Shown here piece by piece: positions 33,555-45,468 of a stretch of 64,000 nucleotides of DNA. The stretch covers positions 571,916-635,915 of the forward strand of contig NW_003314267.1 of NCBI RefSeq assembly GCF_000143415.4, in the 5' to 3' direction. The DNA is from Selaginella moellendorffii. Its lineage: Eukaryota > Streptophyta > Lycopodiopsida > Selaginellales > Selaginellaceae. Both the position numbers and the translations under genes were made by a program. The first letter of the stretch is position 1. Every line of letters begins with the position of its first letter. The notes under the pieces were generated by a model. It did not search any database. It had not been told where the DNA came from and saw nothing but the letters and a program-made list of their open reading frames with translations.

Positions 33555-34730
33555 ATCTCTAGTGTAATCATCATCAATGTCATCGTCAACGCTATTTCCT
33601 TCCCTAGCTTCCTGAAGTGTCACTCCACAGCTTGCCTTGATCCTTAATATTTCTCCAGTAAAACCGTTAGCAGTAAAAGGAGGCTTGGCTTGAGAAAGTC
33701 CAACAATGGTCACCTGCAGAGGCTCCTCACTTCTCACCACCACCGAGCATCGTTGTGAAGAAGGCCACGGTGATGGATCATATTCAGGGCTCGAGCATCT
33801 TCTTCCCCGTATCGTCCAGCTGATGCAGCATCGAGAGCATGGAAATCGCGACGCTGGCCACCATAGCTCAGCACAAGCAAGCAAACATGTCACCATACAT
33901 AAACCCATGGCTCCTCAGCTGTGGTATGGCACGGCCTTGGATACTCTGTAGCTTCATGTATGCCAAAATCTCCTTGACAAACCTTTTGAGCTCGTCCCTC
34001 AAGCAGCTCCGATGGCTCCCAAGGTCCCGGATCTTGAGCACCACTTCGTCGCCGTTGCGCACCTTAGCATGAGTATGTCACAGTTGAATTTGTAAAGCCT
34101 GCTCCCCAGCTCAAACTCTCCACTCGACCAAAATTTGAGTTCCTCATGGATTTGGTCCTCGGTGCTGCTACCATCTAGCGTCGTTGCAAGGTCTTTCACC
34201 ATGGCCTTCATCGCGTCTTTCATGCCTGTGAAATCAGTAACGCGGCCTACATTCCCCAAAGTTTCTGGGGGTTTTACCACCTTTTCCTCGGACAGAGCCA
34301 TGAGGTACCAGAAGCAAGCCAAGGTGACGCTCTCGGCCTCCACCGGCAGTGAGAGGTCTCGTCACCGTAGCAAAACCAGTACTTAGTCCTCCCGGATACG
34401 CGACGGTGGAAACGCTGGCAAAGTATCGAGCTCCACAATACCCACGAGCAGAGCCGGAGCATCATCCCTGTCTCGCCATTCCACGCAGATATCCGGCCAG
34501 CCCACCACGCTTTGAGCAGAGACTGCAGTGATGTTTCGCAAACCGTCCTGGAGGTCCATAGCCAAACCCGACACGTCCGATATGGGCTCCACGGTGATGT
34601 CGGGCTTGGAGTAGAAAGAGCCCGTGCTTGGCAGCTGCTTAGAAGTCTTGCACCTCGTCCAGGAAGCCATCCCAGGCTCCCAGCGCCCAGGAGGCTGACG
34701 CAAAATCCGTGTGGATGCTTTTCGAATTTC
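33555..34730 (-). pseudogene. PD-(D/E)XK-nuclease-like plus kinase-like pseudogene
   Basis: Minus-strand reading in three frames. From ~34703: a nuclease-like part with SKPDITVEPISDV, VVGWPDICVEW and LLVGIVELD, like the D...E-x-K core of restriction-endonuclease folds but with Asp in place of Lys. Next, VTLACFWYLMALSEEKVV. From 34062: NGDEVVLKIRDLGSHRSCLR, LKRFVKEILAYMKLQ and IPQLRSHGFMYGDMFA, a kinase N-lobe with Lys. Then ALNMIHHRGLLHND (catalytic loop) and VTIVGLSQA (DFG-like). Frame changes near 34384, 34070, 33870 and 33720 show it is broken. Nuclease-kinase fusions of this layout occur in eukaryotic effector-like (Crinkler-type) families; membership here is inference. Confidence 0.55.
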
Positions 34731-35049
34731 ACTATCGTCCTCGTAGACCGGTGGCGGTATATAAACCTGGGCCAGCTCTGCGGCCGTTAGCTTACTGCTC
34801 CCGGCACCATCGATTGGGTTTAGGGTTTGGAATTTTATTTAACAAACTGTTTAAGCTGTTTTCTATATGTCTAAACGTCCACCTTAGTTATGTTTACAAC
34901 TTGAGCATCAGCACGAGCTTCCACTTCGGCTAGTCGAGTTTGCTGTTCATTTTCTGTAGCAGATTCCAGGTTTCTTTTTCTTTTTCCCTTTTCTTCTCTT
35001 TGCCGGTGACGAGCTAAGTGCCTGGAGCTTTTCGATTCTTTTAACTACT

Positions 35050-35630
35050 GAGAGGTTTGTGGGAGAAGCACGTGTGGATGAAGCGGTCAATGTCTTCAAT
35101 ACTTTCAGCAAACCATGGGAGGTGAGAAAACGAAAGAAGAAACTCTACTGTGCAGTTCAACCAAGCTGGGGATGCCTTGTACGCTCTAAAGTTTGATATC
35201 TATGTTGAGGCATCCAGAACAAAGCGTCATGACAGGTATTTGTAGGTCTGGGGTTTTGGCATTTGTAGCTGTGTCCTTGCGAGTCAACCTGACCTTCTCG
35301 ACTACAGAAAAAGCAGTGCGCGAGCAACCAGTTATGATCCACTCGACATTGGACACAAACTTCTCAAGCTCATCCCCATTTTTGGTTTCTTTAATGTTCC
35401 ATAGAAAGATCGTTTCACTTCGATCATCAGGTGAGATGCTGGTTTCACAGAAAACTCCTCCTTTTCTACCTGGAAGACTTTGCTACTGTGATGCAAAGAA
35501 AAGTGCAAAACGAAATCACGCTTTCACCTTTGATCGTTCTCTTGGATAAGTGTGGGTGGCTTGAGCACGATATTACAAAAGTTCACATCTACTATGAAAG
35601 AAGCAGCTTTTTGGGTATGGAAAAAGAGTG
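35050..35630 (+). pseudogene. Unidentified broken frame
   Basis: Protein-like stretches, ARVDEAVNVFNTFSKPWEVR, then QAGDALYALKFDIYVEASRT and LDIGHKLLKLIPIFGFFNVP, are interrupted by stops and one frame change. I do not recognise the family. Confidence 0.25.
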
Positions 35631-35639
35631 AGTAGAAGT

Positions 35640-36555
35640 CCATGGAGAAAATAATTTGCTATACTGGTGTTTTATGAATTTATCTTACATTTATCATATA
35701 TCACTTGTAACACCATTAATTTCATTGACTGAAAACTCTACACCTTGATGGATTTTGCATTCTGGGTAAATTCTCTTCTCAAGAAACTAGCAGGTTTAAG
35801 TTGCTAGTGGAATTCACAATTTAAAAGGATTTTAAAAATGGAAAATTGGTCAAATATTATTGAAAACTTGTAGAATCTGGTAAGAAGCTAGCTGTGGAAT
35901 AAAAATCTACGTGCTTAACTTAGAACTAATGAATTATCTATCCCTAAAAATGAGAGTTTATTAACGAAAAACTGTGTTACTTGCATTAACTTTCTAATCA
36001 TCCTCGTTGTTAGGATTCACCATTTTCTTAACCATACTGCAAATAGGCTAAATGTCTTTTTTCATTGATAACAATGTATTAGATGCATATATGAAAAAAG
36101 TATTTTGAAAGTTTTAATCTTAGTTGCGTTGAGTTGCTAATTTTTTATGATCTTTTAGAATACTACATTGATCTTTATTGCTATATATTTTCTAACTTGA
36201 TCTTTTTTACATATTAAATGTTTATTTACTTAAATTACTTGTAAAAACTTAGTTTCAACATATTATAAATTCAAGATGATTATGAATTCTTAGTTTTTTT
36301 AGTGTGAATAGATTTACTGAACATATATTTATTAAGTCAATGGAATTATAAACATTCATCATAACTAAATTTAACAAGTAGTTAAAAATATAAAATTTAA
36401 TGCTATAAAAAATACAATATTAGGCCATAAAAGTAAGCACTTTTTTTTATTGAAAAAATTAATTTTTTTTTAAAATTTTGAATAACTATATATAATTTAG
36501 CATATAAATTTTAAAAGTAAGCATATATTTGACAGAATTTCTTTTACTTTCTACT
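35640..36555. other. AT-rich intergenic DNA
   Basis: No gene, RNA or clear repeat seen. Confidence 0.6.
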
Positions 36556-36560
36556 TTGAG

Positions 36561-37470
36561 CTAAAGTTCATCGTAGTGGAAAGCTCCAAGCTTCCACGCC
36601 ACAAATGCAGTCCCAAACATGAGAGCCGCAATAAGTGAGAAGGAGATGATGAGAACGATGGGACGAGTCCCCCTGATGAGCTCAAACTTGTACTCCTTGT
36701 CAGACTCGGAAGGCTTTGGATCGTCGAAGATGTCCGCCGGTGCTGCGTTCACCATCCTTGGCTGCTGCCGCCTCTCCTTCCACAGCGTGTCCAAGATCTC
36801 CTTCCTCGACGCTAGGATCCGCTCGTCAATGTCTCCCGTGCTCCTCTTTCGCGGGGGAGTCTGCAGGGGACTCTTGTCGAAGGGGCTGGAAATGGCTGGA
36901 GCTGGAAAAGCTTTCGACGCTTTTGTAGTCGATGGCTTGGCCACGGAGCTCGAAGTTGGAGCTGGGACCTTCTTGTCGCTGGAGACGGAACCTCCATTTT
37001 TTATGGAGAAAGGTGACGCGGGTGGGCTAGGAAATCGCTTGCTGTAATCCGAGGAGTCGAGCACCGAAGGTGGCGACGAGGAAGAGCTCGAGGTTGGTGT
37101 TGTTTTGGCAATCTCTCGCTGCTGCACCGCCTTTCCAGCTGCAAGCCTTGACGATATCTTCCCACCGGCAAACGGGCTCGAGATGGCGACCTTGGGAGAG
37201 ATTTCCTGTTCCTCTTCTACCCTGGCATTGCTACCTGTGCCCGGTTCCGTTGTCCCATCTGTGCTTCTACGAGCGAAACCGACCCTTCTCAACGACACTC
37301 TGGAGGGCGCTAACGTAGACGCTGAATCATGGGGAATTCGTCTATCCTGACTGAATTGGCAGCGAAAACTCTGAACCTGCAAAGCCAAGTCAAGAAAAGT
37401 TCAAACGAAGCCAAAGTAAGATCAAACATACGCTTGCTGCGAGTGAAGACTGTGCTGCGAGAGCCCCCAT
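36561..37470 (-). CDS. Single-TM protein with plastid-like N-terminus, unknown function
   Basis: Two exons on the minus strand: 37432-37470 (MGALAAQSSLAAS) and 36561-37376, with a 55-bp GTATGT...TTGCAG intron; joined product ~284 residues. The start at ATG 37470 was chosen because the larger frame begins at a splice acceptor, not at an ATG. The N-terminus is Ser/Arg-rich without acids, like a plastid transit peptide. A long Pro/Ser/Lys-rich, likely disordered part follows. Near the end come LASRKEILDTLWKERR and one transmembrane segment (PIVLIISFSLIAALMFGTAF) with a short FHYDEL tail. The conserved-looking part is the last ~90 residues. It is probably an organelle membrane protein anchored at the C-terminus; I do not recognise the family. 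Confidence 0.7.
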
Positions 37471-37812
37471 TCCTCGAGGCTACTGCCTGAAACATAAGAA
37501 TGCGCTGAGAGTTAGTCTGGAAAACAAAGACGCCAAACGAATGCTGCCCACTAGAAATTTACCTCTGCTCTTCGCTCCCTTTTAAGACCCTACTCTGTAC
37601 TCGTCAGCAAGCCAACTCGGAATATCTATAGCCACGTCAAACTCAGATCTTAAACTCAGATAGCATTTCTCCGTAGGCATAGAAATACAAACTCAGCGTT
37701 AATATCTACAAGAAACCAGGAAGAGAACGTACGTGCTAGGTACCCCAAGACGAAGGCTAGTACCGGCCACACCAATCTTCCACCTAGGCAAGGGGCGTCA
37801 ATAAGAAAGATG

Positions 37813-40351
37813 CTACAAAACTTTGGAACCGCGCTTCAACGAGAAGAATCCAAGCGCTTGTGGTTGTTTGCTTCTCTCTCTCGGAGAGGATTCTTCAATC
37901 TGGAAAGCTGCGTGATCAGTCCAGTGTTAAAGCAGTTTTGAGTGCCCGACTCACCTCCGACATAATGTCCTTTAGGACCAACGTGATTTCGGAAAAGTCA
38001 GGCCTGTCAGCAGGATTTGTTCGCCAGCACCACTCAAGTAGCTGAGAGAACTTTGGATGGGCATCTTGAGGGATCGTTGGTCTTAGTTCCTATATGTGTG
38101 ACACATGCAGAGGGTAAGTATACACAGCCTCAGGGAATGTCGGAGATTACCTCCTGAAGTACTCCGACAGCAACCTGAAATGGTGTCATTAGCTCGTAGG
38201 GAACCTGCAGCAGTGATAACCATCTTTTATGCACGCTACGCTTTAAAGGAAAAGGACACACCTTCTTTGTTAGCAATTCCCACAGCAGCACGCCAAAGCT
38301 AAACACATCCGCCTTCTGATCGTAATGACTGTGTCCAAGTACCTGAAACAATAAAACAGAAAGAACTTGAGAACTTATAACACAAGTGGCAACAATACCT
38401 CCGGAGCCATCCATCGATACGTTCCTGTTTCAGCCGTCATTATTCCATCTTGATCTTGAATACGAGCGACACCAAAGTCTGCTACTTTGACAACCTGAAG
38501 AAACCTCAGTGGAGCATATAACTAGAAGAACTGCAACATACCCCATTCTCATCCATGAGTAAACTGGACGCTTTAAGATCTCTATGAATGATGTTGTTCT
38601 GATGCAAATAGTCCATGCCCTTCGCAATGTCTAAGGCAATTCTCAGCAAAACATAGAGGTGAAGATTGCCTTTTTGTTTCTGTAAATAGTCATGCACAGT
38701 CCCGCCGGACATATATTCTGCACGAAAAAAACTAATTTATCAGAGATTACGTTAAATGCAATTCGAGTACTAACCCGTCACTATACATAGATCTGGAGGT
38801 GTTGTGCATGCACCAATAAACTGTACGATGTTCTTGTGTCTGACTTTCCTGAAACCAAACCTATAAGAGTTTAATGTATGGAGAAATCAGCGTACCGCAT
38901 GATAGCAATCTCGTGGACAAACTCTTGCAAATGCTCGGTCCAAGTTTCTGGCTTGATAACCTTGATTGCAACGTCTTGGCCACAAAATGTACCTCGGTAT
39001 CTGTGGCAGAATTAGCTCCGTGAAAGAGAATTTTACTATGTACGTACATGTCACCGTTTGAAGAAGGGAGAATTTTCTTAATGCGCTTCAACTGGCTGGA
39101 ATCTATTTCCCAATCATCAGGAGCGTCCAAAGGTATTTTCCACCCATTAGTTCCCGCTTGCGGTGCAATAATTGAGTCGGGTGAAGACGATGGTGATACA
39201 GATGGCGATGTCGATGGCGAGCTTCGCAGCCACACCCCTTCCTGGCAGGAAGTAAGGTAAAGTTAGATCCAAGAAAAACTCAAGAGCACAAACTAACCTC
39301 CATACAGGCGACGGAGTTTCTTAGTGCTTGTTCTAAATCCTTGATATTCTAGGAAGCAAGTGCAAAACTCTGTAAGCCAAAGATCTTGGCTCTGAAGTTA
39401 CGAGTTTCGATCAGGCGGTCCTACCTCGGTATGCCAGCCATATACTACAAAAACGTCAAGAGAGTAACCATCAATTGTAGAAAATATGTGAGCCTCCCAT
39501 ACATGCAGGTTTACGTCTGCAAGTATCGTGGAGAGCTGCAAGCAAAATATTATCACGGCAGTTCAAACTCTGAAAAGATCTTAACCTTGCTAAGAAGTTT
39601 TGGTTTATCAACAGTAGAAAATGTCACTTCGTGCATTTGCATGTCTCCTATCCTTGGACTGCAATGAAGGGTTTCAATCGCATCAACGATAGAAATGCGT
39701 ATAGTATTTACGTACGTGGAACACATGCTGCTCGTCGGGGTGAAAAGTCTTCCTTCAAAGGCAGGAGGAGAGTGAGAACTGTCAAGAACGAGAAATCAAC
39801 AACAAGCGCATGGGTCAACTAAATCCTTACTCTGCCTTAGAAGACGGCGAATATGATGGCGAATCAGCTGGAGAAGAATTCATGGAGCTCGCATCAGGCC
39901 TCTCGACCTACAGAAACACAAAAGGAGTTAACAACGGAAAGAAGGAAAGACAAGCAAGCAATGCGTACAGACACAGCTCGGACATATAGAACAGGCAAAT
40001 TCTTTGGATTTTCAGCTTCCTCCAACATTTTCTTATGAATGAGCACGACTTGGGCCCTGTCTTTCCTCACATCTGAAGCATACCTGCAAGGAAGAAACGA
40101 TCCCCCTCTCAAACCCAAGAACAGAAATTCCAGACCATGTAAAAAACTTTCTACCTGGTAGGGAGACGAGCAAAGTGAGCACGCAGCTCATCAGCGAAGC
40201 CCGGCTCACTGGCTTCCTCGTGACCCTCCTCTACGAGACGCTGGAGAATCTCAGTAAGAACTTCCTGCTTGGTATTCCTATGCTGCTGATGGGGCGCCCA
40301 ATCCATAGCCTCATTGGCGTCGCACCCATTCTCACTCCCATCCACCTCCAT
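37813..40351 (-). CDS. STY8/17/46-type ACT-domain serine/threonine/tyrosine kinase, catalytic residues altered
   Basis: I traced 16 exons with GT-AG introns on the minus strand: 40351-40155, 40083-39969, 39907-39831, 39778-39716, 39658-39586, 39535-39425, 39348-39298, 39241-39048, 39000-38896, 38848-38775, 38717-38542, 38494-38399, 38342-38262, 38204-38151, 38089-37955, 37899-37813. The N-terminus ([35 protein letters not shown]) and the ACT domain ([33 protein letters not shown]) match Arabidopsis STY8/17/46, cytosolic kinases that phosphorylate plastid transit peptides. The kinase has VAIKVIK, HRDLK, DFG and the APE motif. However, the Gly-rich loop reads LPSSNGDIYRG (first Gly lost), and the catalytic-loop Asn is Ser ([10 protein letters not shown] in place of HRDLKAANLL). 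Activity is therefore doubtful. Confidence 0.9.
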
Positions 40352-40807
40352 GGCTTACCGCGGCATGAAATTTCCCCCTCAAGTGTCATCCAGCAAGCAA
40401 AACCGGTGAATCCACGCGATTGCCCGGCGAATCAGCCTCGGCGCTGGGCTCCGCATGGCAGCTGCTCCTCGATCTGAGCTGCGGCTACGGCCGTAGGCGC
40501 AGCGCCACGCTCCAGAGCGCGAGCACGAAAACCCTAGCGCAGTGGTACACTGGCTCTACCAGACCTAGAAGACGCTTCTAACTAGGAGCATTGGACGATA
40601 CACCATATTCCATCTCTCTTAAGAGCTGCCACATCATCCGGAAGGGACGGAATCTCCTGCAATGGAGGACGATATTGATATTTTATACCCCGGCTTGACC
40701 AAGCATTTGCTTATCTTAATTAATAGCCTCCAGATTGTTGAGTTTTCTCTGCGAGGTAAGAAAATTCTCTTCAAAGAATGCACGGCAAAGGGATTTCCAC
40801 GAAAGCT
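40352..40807. promoter_or_regulatory. Upstream region of the STY kinase and 3' flank of the DUF1350 gene
   Basis: 456 bp between the kinase ATG and the DUF1350 stop. It contains GAAAACCCTAGCGC on the plus strand (telo-box-like, ~40530). No other gene. Confidence 0.4.
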
Positions 40808-42387
40808 CTAAAGAAGAGCATCACTTCGGAGCTCTTCAAACCAGTCTCCAATCTTTCTCGCCAAGTTCTCTACGTCTGCGAGAGCGGCTTTTCTCACTGC
40901 CTGGCTCACGGCATCGACCGGAGTGTAGATTTTTCCTGCTTCTAGCTTCAAATCCTGGGAAAACGAAGGCCTGAGGCTCGTTTCTTCATAGCTTTGGAAA
41001 TCCTGGGAACGAGACTTACAGGTAAGAGTGGTGTTGCGTGTGTTCCAGTCAAGGCCATCTTCCTGAGCGTGCCTCCAATCTTGTTTACTTGCGGTCTTAG
41101 CAGGGCTTCGAGAGAATCAGTCTCGTCGATAGTGTCCACGGAGAATTTCACCTGACGAAGTGATTGATTACCAATGGCAGGAAAAAAAAACACTTTTCTT
41201 ACCAGGAGAGTATGAGAAACTGCGTAACTGCTGGAAATTAAGCTTCTGTTTTGCTCTGGAGTGGGTTTAAACTCGGAGACTCCATCAGCAACCTGTCAAA
41301 CTTTAAAACATGAGAAGAACTTTGAAGAAATAAAAACCAAGAGTAAAAACCTGACCGAAGACAGACGGAATTTGTTGAATAAATCTCTTCACAGGCTCCA
41401 GACTTTCTCGCTCTATGCCCGGTGGCAAAGGAAATGGTGGATCAGCTATGGCTTTCATTGTCTCCTCTACAACCAGCCATCCAGCTTGAGGTCGTGGAGA
41501 AAAAATATATTACCTGTTAAAAATTCCGCAAAGGCCATCACGGGTGAGCCTTGAGCTACTGAGGATAAGGTCGGTCCTAACTGGAGGAAAATTAATCAAT
41601 CAATCAAAATGTAGCTCGGAGAAAAACCTGATCAAAAAATGGAACAGCCTGAACCGCAGGCTTGTTGTTGAAAGAGATTATTGCACTGGCCTGTTAGTGT
41701 TAGAACCATGTCATTACCAGAAATACAGAAGCAAAAGAAAAAAAAAATCTCACCTTTGGAAGCTTTTCGTCTATACAATAGCTTCCTATCAAAACCTGCA
41801 TGAGTGCCCCGTTGCTGTGAGCAAGAGAAGGAGGGAAAGTCTTTACGAACAGAAACAATGCAAACAGATAGACATACCTGTGGCCAACACTTATCACTGG
41901 AAGCTCGGCGACATCACTTGGAGAGAGCCCAAACACTTCGCAGCCCGATTGTGCAAGCAAATTCAAAGACGAACTCCAGTTGCCGTGAATTCGTCGAGCA
42001 CATAACTCGTGATCGAAAGTAACGTTGTAAGGAGCTGCCATGATCAAGAATCCCTGCTTCGCAAGGAGCTCAATAAAATAGCTGACACGAAAACAAAAGA
42101 CCTATTCACAAGGGAAGACTAGAAGAATTCTTCTACCTGTAAGTCAGCTCTGGAGCAGCGCCGATAAATGCCCCCCCAAGGAATTGAACAAGCGCCTTGG
42201 GCTTCTTCTTCCTCGCCATCGCGTCTGGAGCAGTGTAAAGCAAGCAATCGCCCACATTCTCGTATGGGAACGCCAAGGAATCCCGAATTGCACCAATCCT
42301 CCTCGAGCCACGACCTAGAACACGAAAAATCGACTGACGCGCAGACAGACCTGGGCGCTCGGCAATTGGAGCGCAGCGCAACGCCAT
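40808..42387 (-). CDS. DUF1350 alpha/beta-hydrolase-like protein, probably plastid
   Basis: About nine exons with GT-AG introns; ATG at 42387, stop at 40808. Exon 1 (42136-42387) gives a basic transit-like N-terminus and PKALVQFLGGAFIGAAPELT. Later exons read GFLIMAAPYNVTFDHELCAR, LPVISVGHSNGALMQVLIGS, AIISFNNKPAVQAVPFFDQ and GPTLSSVAQGSPVMAFAEFL. The last exon is LKLEAGKIYTPVDAVSQAVR..LARKIGDWFEEL. These are the conserved words of plant/cyanobacterial DUF1350, an alpha/beta-hydrolase fold; GHSNG is the nucleophile elbow with Ser. The substrate is unknown. It diverges from APS reductase, with 285 bp between the start codons. Confidence 0.88.
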
Positions 42388-42672
42388 AGCCGCGGCTAAA
42401 AAGCCCTAAGCCCCGCGAGGAATATTCGAAATTTGAAAGCCAGATATTTTCCAAAGCCCTTATCTTCATCGGGCGGCCAGAGGCACAAGCCGGAGGACGA
42501 TCCTGGCCGTGGATCCAGGCGGTGGACGGCCGAGATTAAAAGCGTAAGAACCCTAGATAATATCTCGGGCTAAAACCCCTAAAACCCTATAGTCGCTTTC
42601 TCCCATTTTGATTGGCATTGGGTTAAGCCACGGCGCTACTGTCTCTTCCTCCTTGGTTTGGTTTAGGCGATA
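42388..42672. promoter_or_regulatory. Bidirectional promoter between DUF1350 and APS reductase genes
   Basis: 285 bp between divergent ATGs. It contains several AACCCTA/AAACCCTA words (around 42549-42558 and 42570-42590), the plant telo-box common in promoters of growth-related genes, plus GC-rich GGCCGTGG/GGACGGCC. No TATA box is obvious for either side. Confidence 0.6.
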
Positions 42673-44819
42673 ATGCTGCGGTTGAGGATCCCTCTAGCGC
42701 CCTCTGCCCTTCGTTCCGCCGCTCGAGCGGCAGCAGTAGGCGGTGCCGCCACTCCATCGCCTCCTGCTCGAGGCGCCGCTGCCACTCCGCCGCCGCCGTC
42801 GCCTCGCATCGCCGCTATGGAGGCCGTCTCATGGCCCGCCGCGAGCTGCAGCGTGCCCTTGGTCTCGTCAGGTATGCTCGAGGGAATGCCAGGGTATAGG
42901 GTTTAAGTGTGAGGGTTTTAGAGGAGGAAGAAGAGCAAATGTAGATGCGAATTTGGGGTTTATCCTTTTTGTTGTTGTTGTTCTTGATGTTCTTGTGCGT
43001 TTGTGGTCTCGAGATGCTTTTTCTTTCATGTGCGTTTTTTTCAAGTGATTTTTGTTATTCATGTGCGTTTTTACAGGCTCTGGTCTCAAACAAACGAGTC
43101 TCCAGTCGACTTTTAAGTCCAGCTCGCGAGTTTGGCTTCCCAGACAAGGAGGTCTATCAATGAGAGCTTACTGCGCGGTGGCTAGTGCTGAAGTTGCAGC
43201 GGAGCCTGAGCAAGTTCCACTCAAACCCATTCTCACTCCAGCTCAACAGGCTCTTCAGCCCGCTAAGCCGCCTCCAGCTCGTAAGTTTGTTATCTTCTTT
43301 CTCAGAAGCTCATCTTATTGTTTTTCTTTCAGAGTCTGGAGAAATCGAGCTTGATCCTGAGAAGCTGGCGGAAGAGATGAACACCTGTTCTCCCTTGGAG
43401 ATCATGGATCGTGCGTTGGGAATGTATGGCAATGACATTGCCATCGCTTTTGGGTACGTTTTTGCGACTGCTTTGCAAGTAGTCTCTCATTTGCATTTCC
43501 TCTTTTCGACCAGTGGAGCTGAGGATGTCGCGCTCATTGAGATTGCGCATCAATCCGCGCGACCGTACCGAGTGTTCACGCTGGATACTGGAAGGATGAA
43601 TCCTGAGACGTACCGGTTCTTCACCGAAGTTGAGAGGCATTACAACATCCAAATAGAATATGTTTTCCCGGACGCTGGAGAAGTTGAGAAGTTGACCAAA
43701 GACAAAGGGATGTTCTCCTTCTACCAGGACGGACACGAAGAGTGCTGCAACATTCGCAGGATCAGGCCTTTGTCAAAGAAGCTGCAGGGCCTTCGCTCCT
43801 GGATCACTGGTCAGCGTCGGGACCAACTCCCAGTTTCTCGTGGAAAATTGCCTGTTGTCCAGGTAAGGAAGCCTCGCAAAATCCTCTTTGTTTCTAATTT
43901 TCTCTTGTTGTGTTTTTCAGATTGATCCATCTTTTGATGGCCGAGATGGTCCAGAAACTCTGCTGAAATGGAACCCACTGGCGAGTATGTCGCATAATGA
44001 GATCTGGAGATTTCTCACGAACATGAACGTGCCGATCAATGAACTTCATACAAAGGTGATTTTGCTTTCTTTTTCCATTTTGCTTCATGTATTTTGCAGG
44101 GGTTCGCTTCGGTCGGATGTGAGCCTTGCACGAGATCGATCCTCCCATGGCAGCACGAGCGAGAGGGACGGTGGTGGTGGGAGGAAACCAACTCCAAGGA
44201 GCTGGGTATCAACAAGGCAAGTTCTTCTTTCTCTTTGATCTGTGAAAGTTAAAGCTGAACATTGTTCTCTCATACTATCAGGGCAACATGAACAACGTCC
44301 GGCCTTACCGTAGGCAACAAGAATTCGGCGGTGATCTCTACAACAATCCGTCGATCATCAAATTCAGTCGTGAAGAAATGCGAGCTCTCGGCAAGACCAC
44401 GTCGCGTGAAAAGTCCGGCGTCGTGTGCCTGTACGCCCCCTGGTGCCCACATTGCCAGGTATCCCGTTTTCTCTTTACAAGTTCTTTCTCGATGTTCTCA
44501 CATTCTTGATCCTTTTTCCCTTCTCTTCAGGCCATGGATGCCGCATACAAGGAACTCGCCACGAGGCTCGAAGGCACACCAGTCTACGTAAGTAAAAATC
44601 GCATTGTTTTCGCAGAGTAGAATATGATCGATTTTTCCTTTCCAGATTGCCAAGTTCCGTGCCGATGGTGTGAACAAGATGATGTGCCAGCAAGAGCTGA
44701 TGATGACGACGTTCCCGACGATCCTCTTCTTCCCCAAGAACAGCACGAAGTTCATCAAGTATCCATCAGAGCGCAGGGACATCAATTCGCTCCACTCGTT
44801 CGTCATGTCCTTCATGTAG
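42673..44819 (+). CDS. APR: Plant-type APS (adenylyl-sulfate) reductase, plastid
   Basis: Nine exons: 42673-42871, 43077-43280, 43333-43453, 43514-43862, 43921-44055, 44100-44216, 44282-44458, 44531-44587, 44646-44819. The N-terminus is Ala/Pro/Ser-rich, as in plastid import; a second in-frame ATG (42820) is an alternative start. The reductase domain has the Cys pair CC ([13 protein letters not shown]) and [20 protein letters not shown], the cysteines that hold the 4Fe-4S cluster. The C-terminal thioredoxin/glutaredoxin-like domain carries YAPWCPHCQ and [10 protein letters not shown]. The enzyme reduces APS to sulfite with glutathione in sulfate assimilation. The intron after exon 6 starts with GC (AAG|GCAAGT), a rare GC-AG intron; all others are GT-AG. 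Confidence 0.93.
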
Positions 44820-45468
44820 AAGAGAGAATGGGGCGCTTTAGAGGAGGATTATAGGATTTTGGATGGATAGAGCAACTAATTCTTCGTCCCTGCGCTACTG
44901 GTTTGGTCGAAAGGATGAGTTCCAGTTGGGTGCTATCGATGGTCACTATAATCTAGAGAAGAGTTCTAGATGGTCGCTATAATCTAAAGAGGAATTCCCC
45001 ATAATCTTAGAGAAGAAATCTAGAGCTTATATAATCTTCTGAAGCTTGTTAATCTTTTCGCGCCATCGTGTAGTATATTCTTGTCAACGGTAAGGATATT
45101 CGCCAATTTGAATTAGGCGCGTCACGCGTGGCCGGCCGGCCCGTTGCGATTTCTCCTAGCTACGCGACAAGCGGAGCTCCGCCAAAAGTTAGTAATAGTG
45201 AAATTTTGATGACTTTTAACGTTACTCCACATTTGGCGGACCTCCAGCTTTCCAGCAGTTAAGCGACAACGCGGCTATGTGCGGGTCTAGCTCTTTCTAA
45301 GGTTTAGGGTTCTTCCAAGAAAGCTATTGGATCGCTCTCCAAGCGCCTTCCCTTGCAAATGAGACAGCGATCCGGCAGGGAAATATCTGATATCCGTCGC
45401 GAGGATCGCAAGAGCAGGAAGAAGAGGCGGCGCGGCGTCTTGATTCTTGGAGTTTCTTGGGTTTGGAA
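44820..45468. other. Intergenic between APR and the receptor kinase
   Basis: Contains a short degenerate direct repeat (GGTCGCTATAATCTA.AGA at ~44940-45020) and, near 45121-45145, GC-rich GGCCGGCC. The last ~200 bp are probably leader/promoter of the receptor kinase; GGTTTAGGGTT at ~45300 is a telo-box in reverse. Confidence 0.5.

Noticed and set aside
36561-37389. Starting the membrane protein inside the long frame near 37388
   Set aside because: The first codons lie in an intron acceptor (TTTGCAG); an upstream ATG exon at 37470 with a matching donor explains the gene better.
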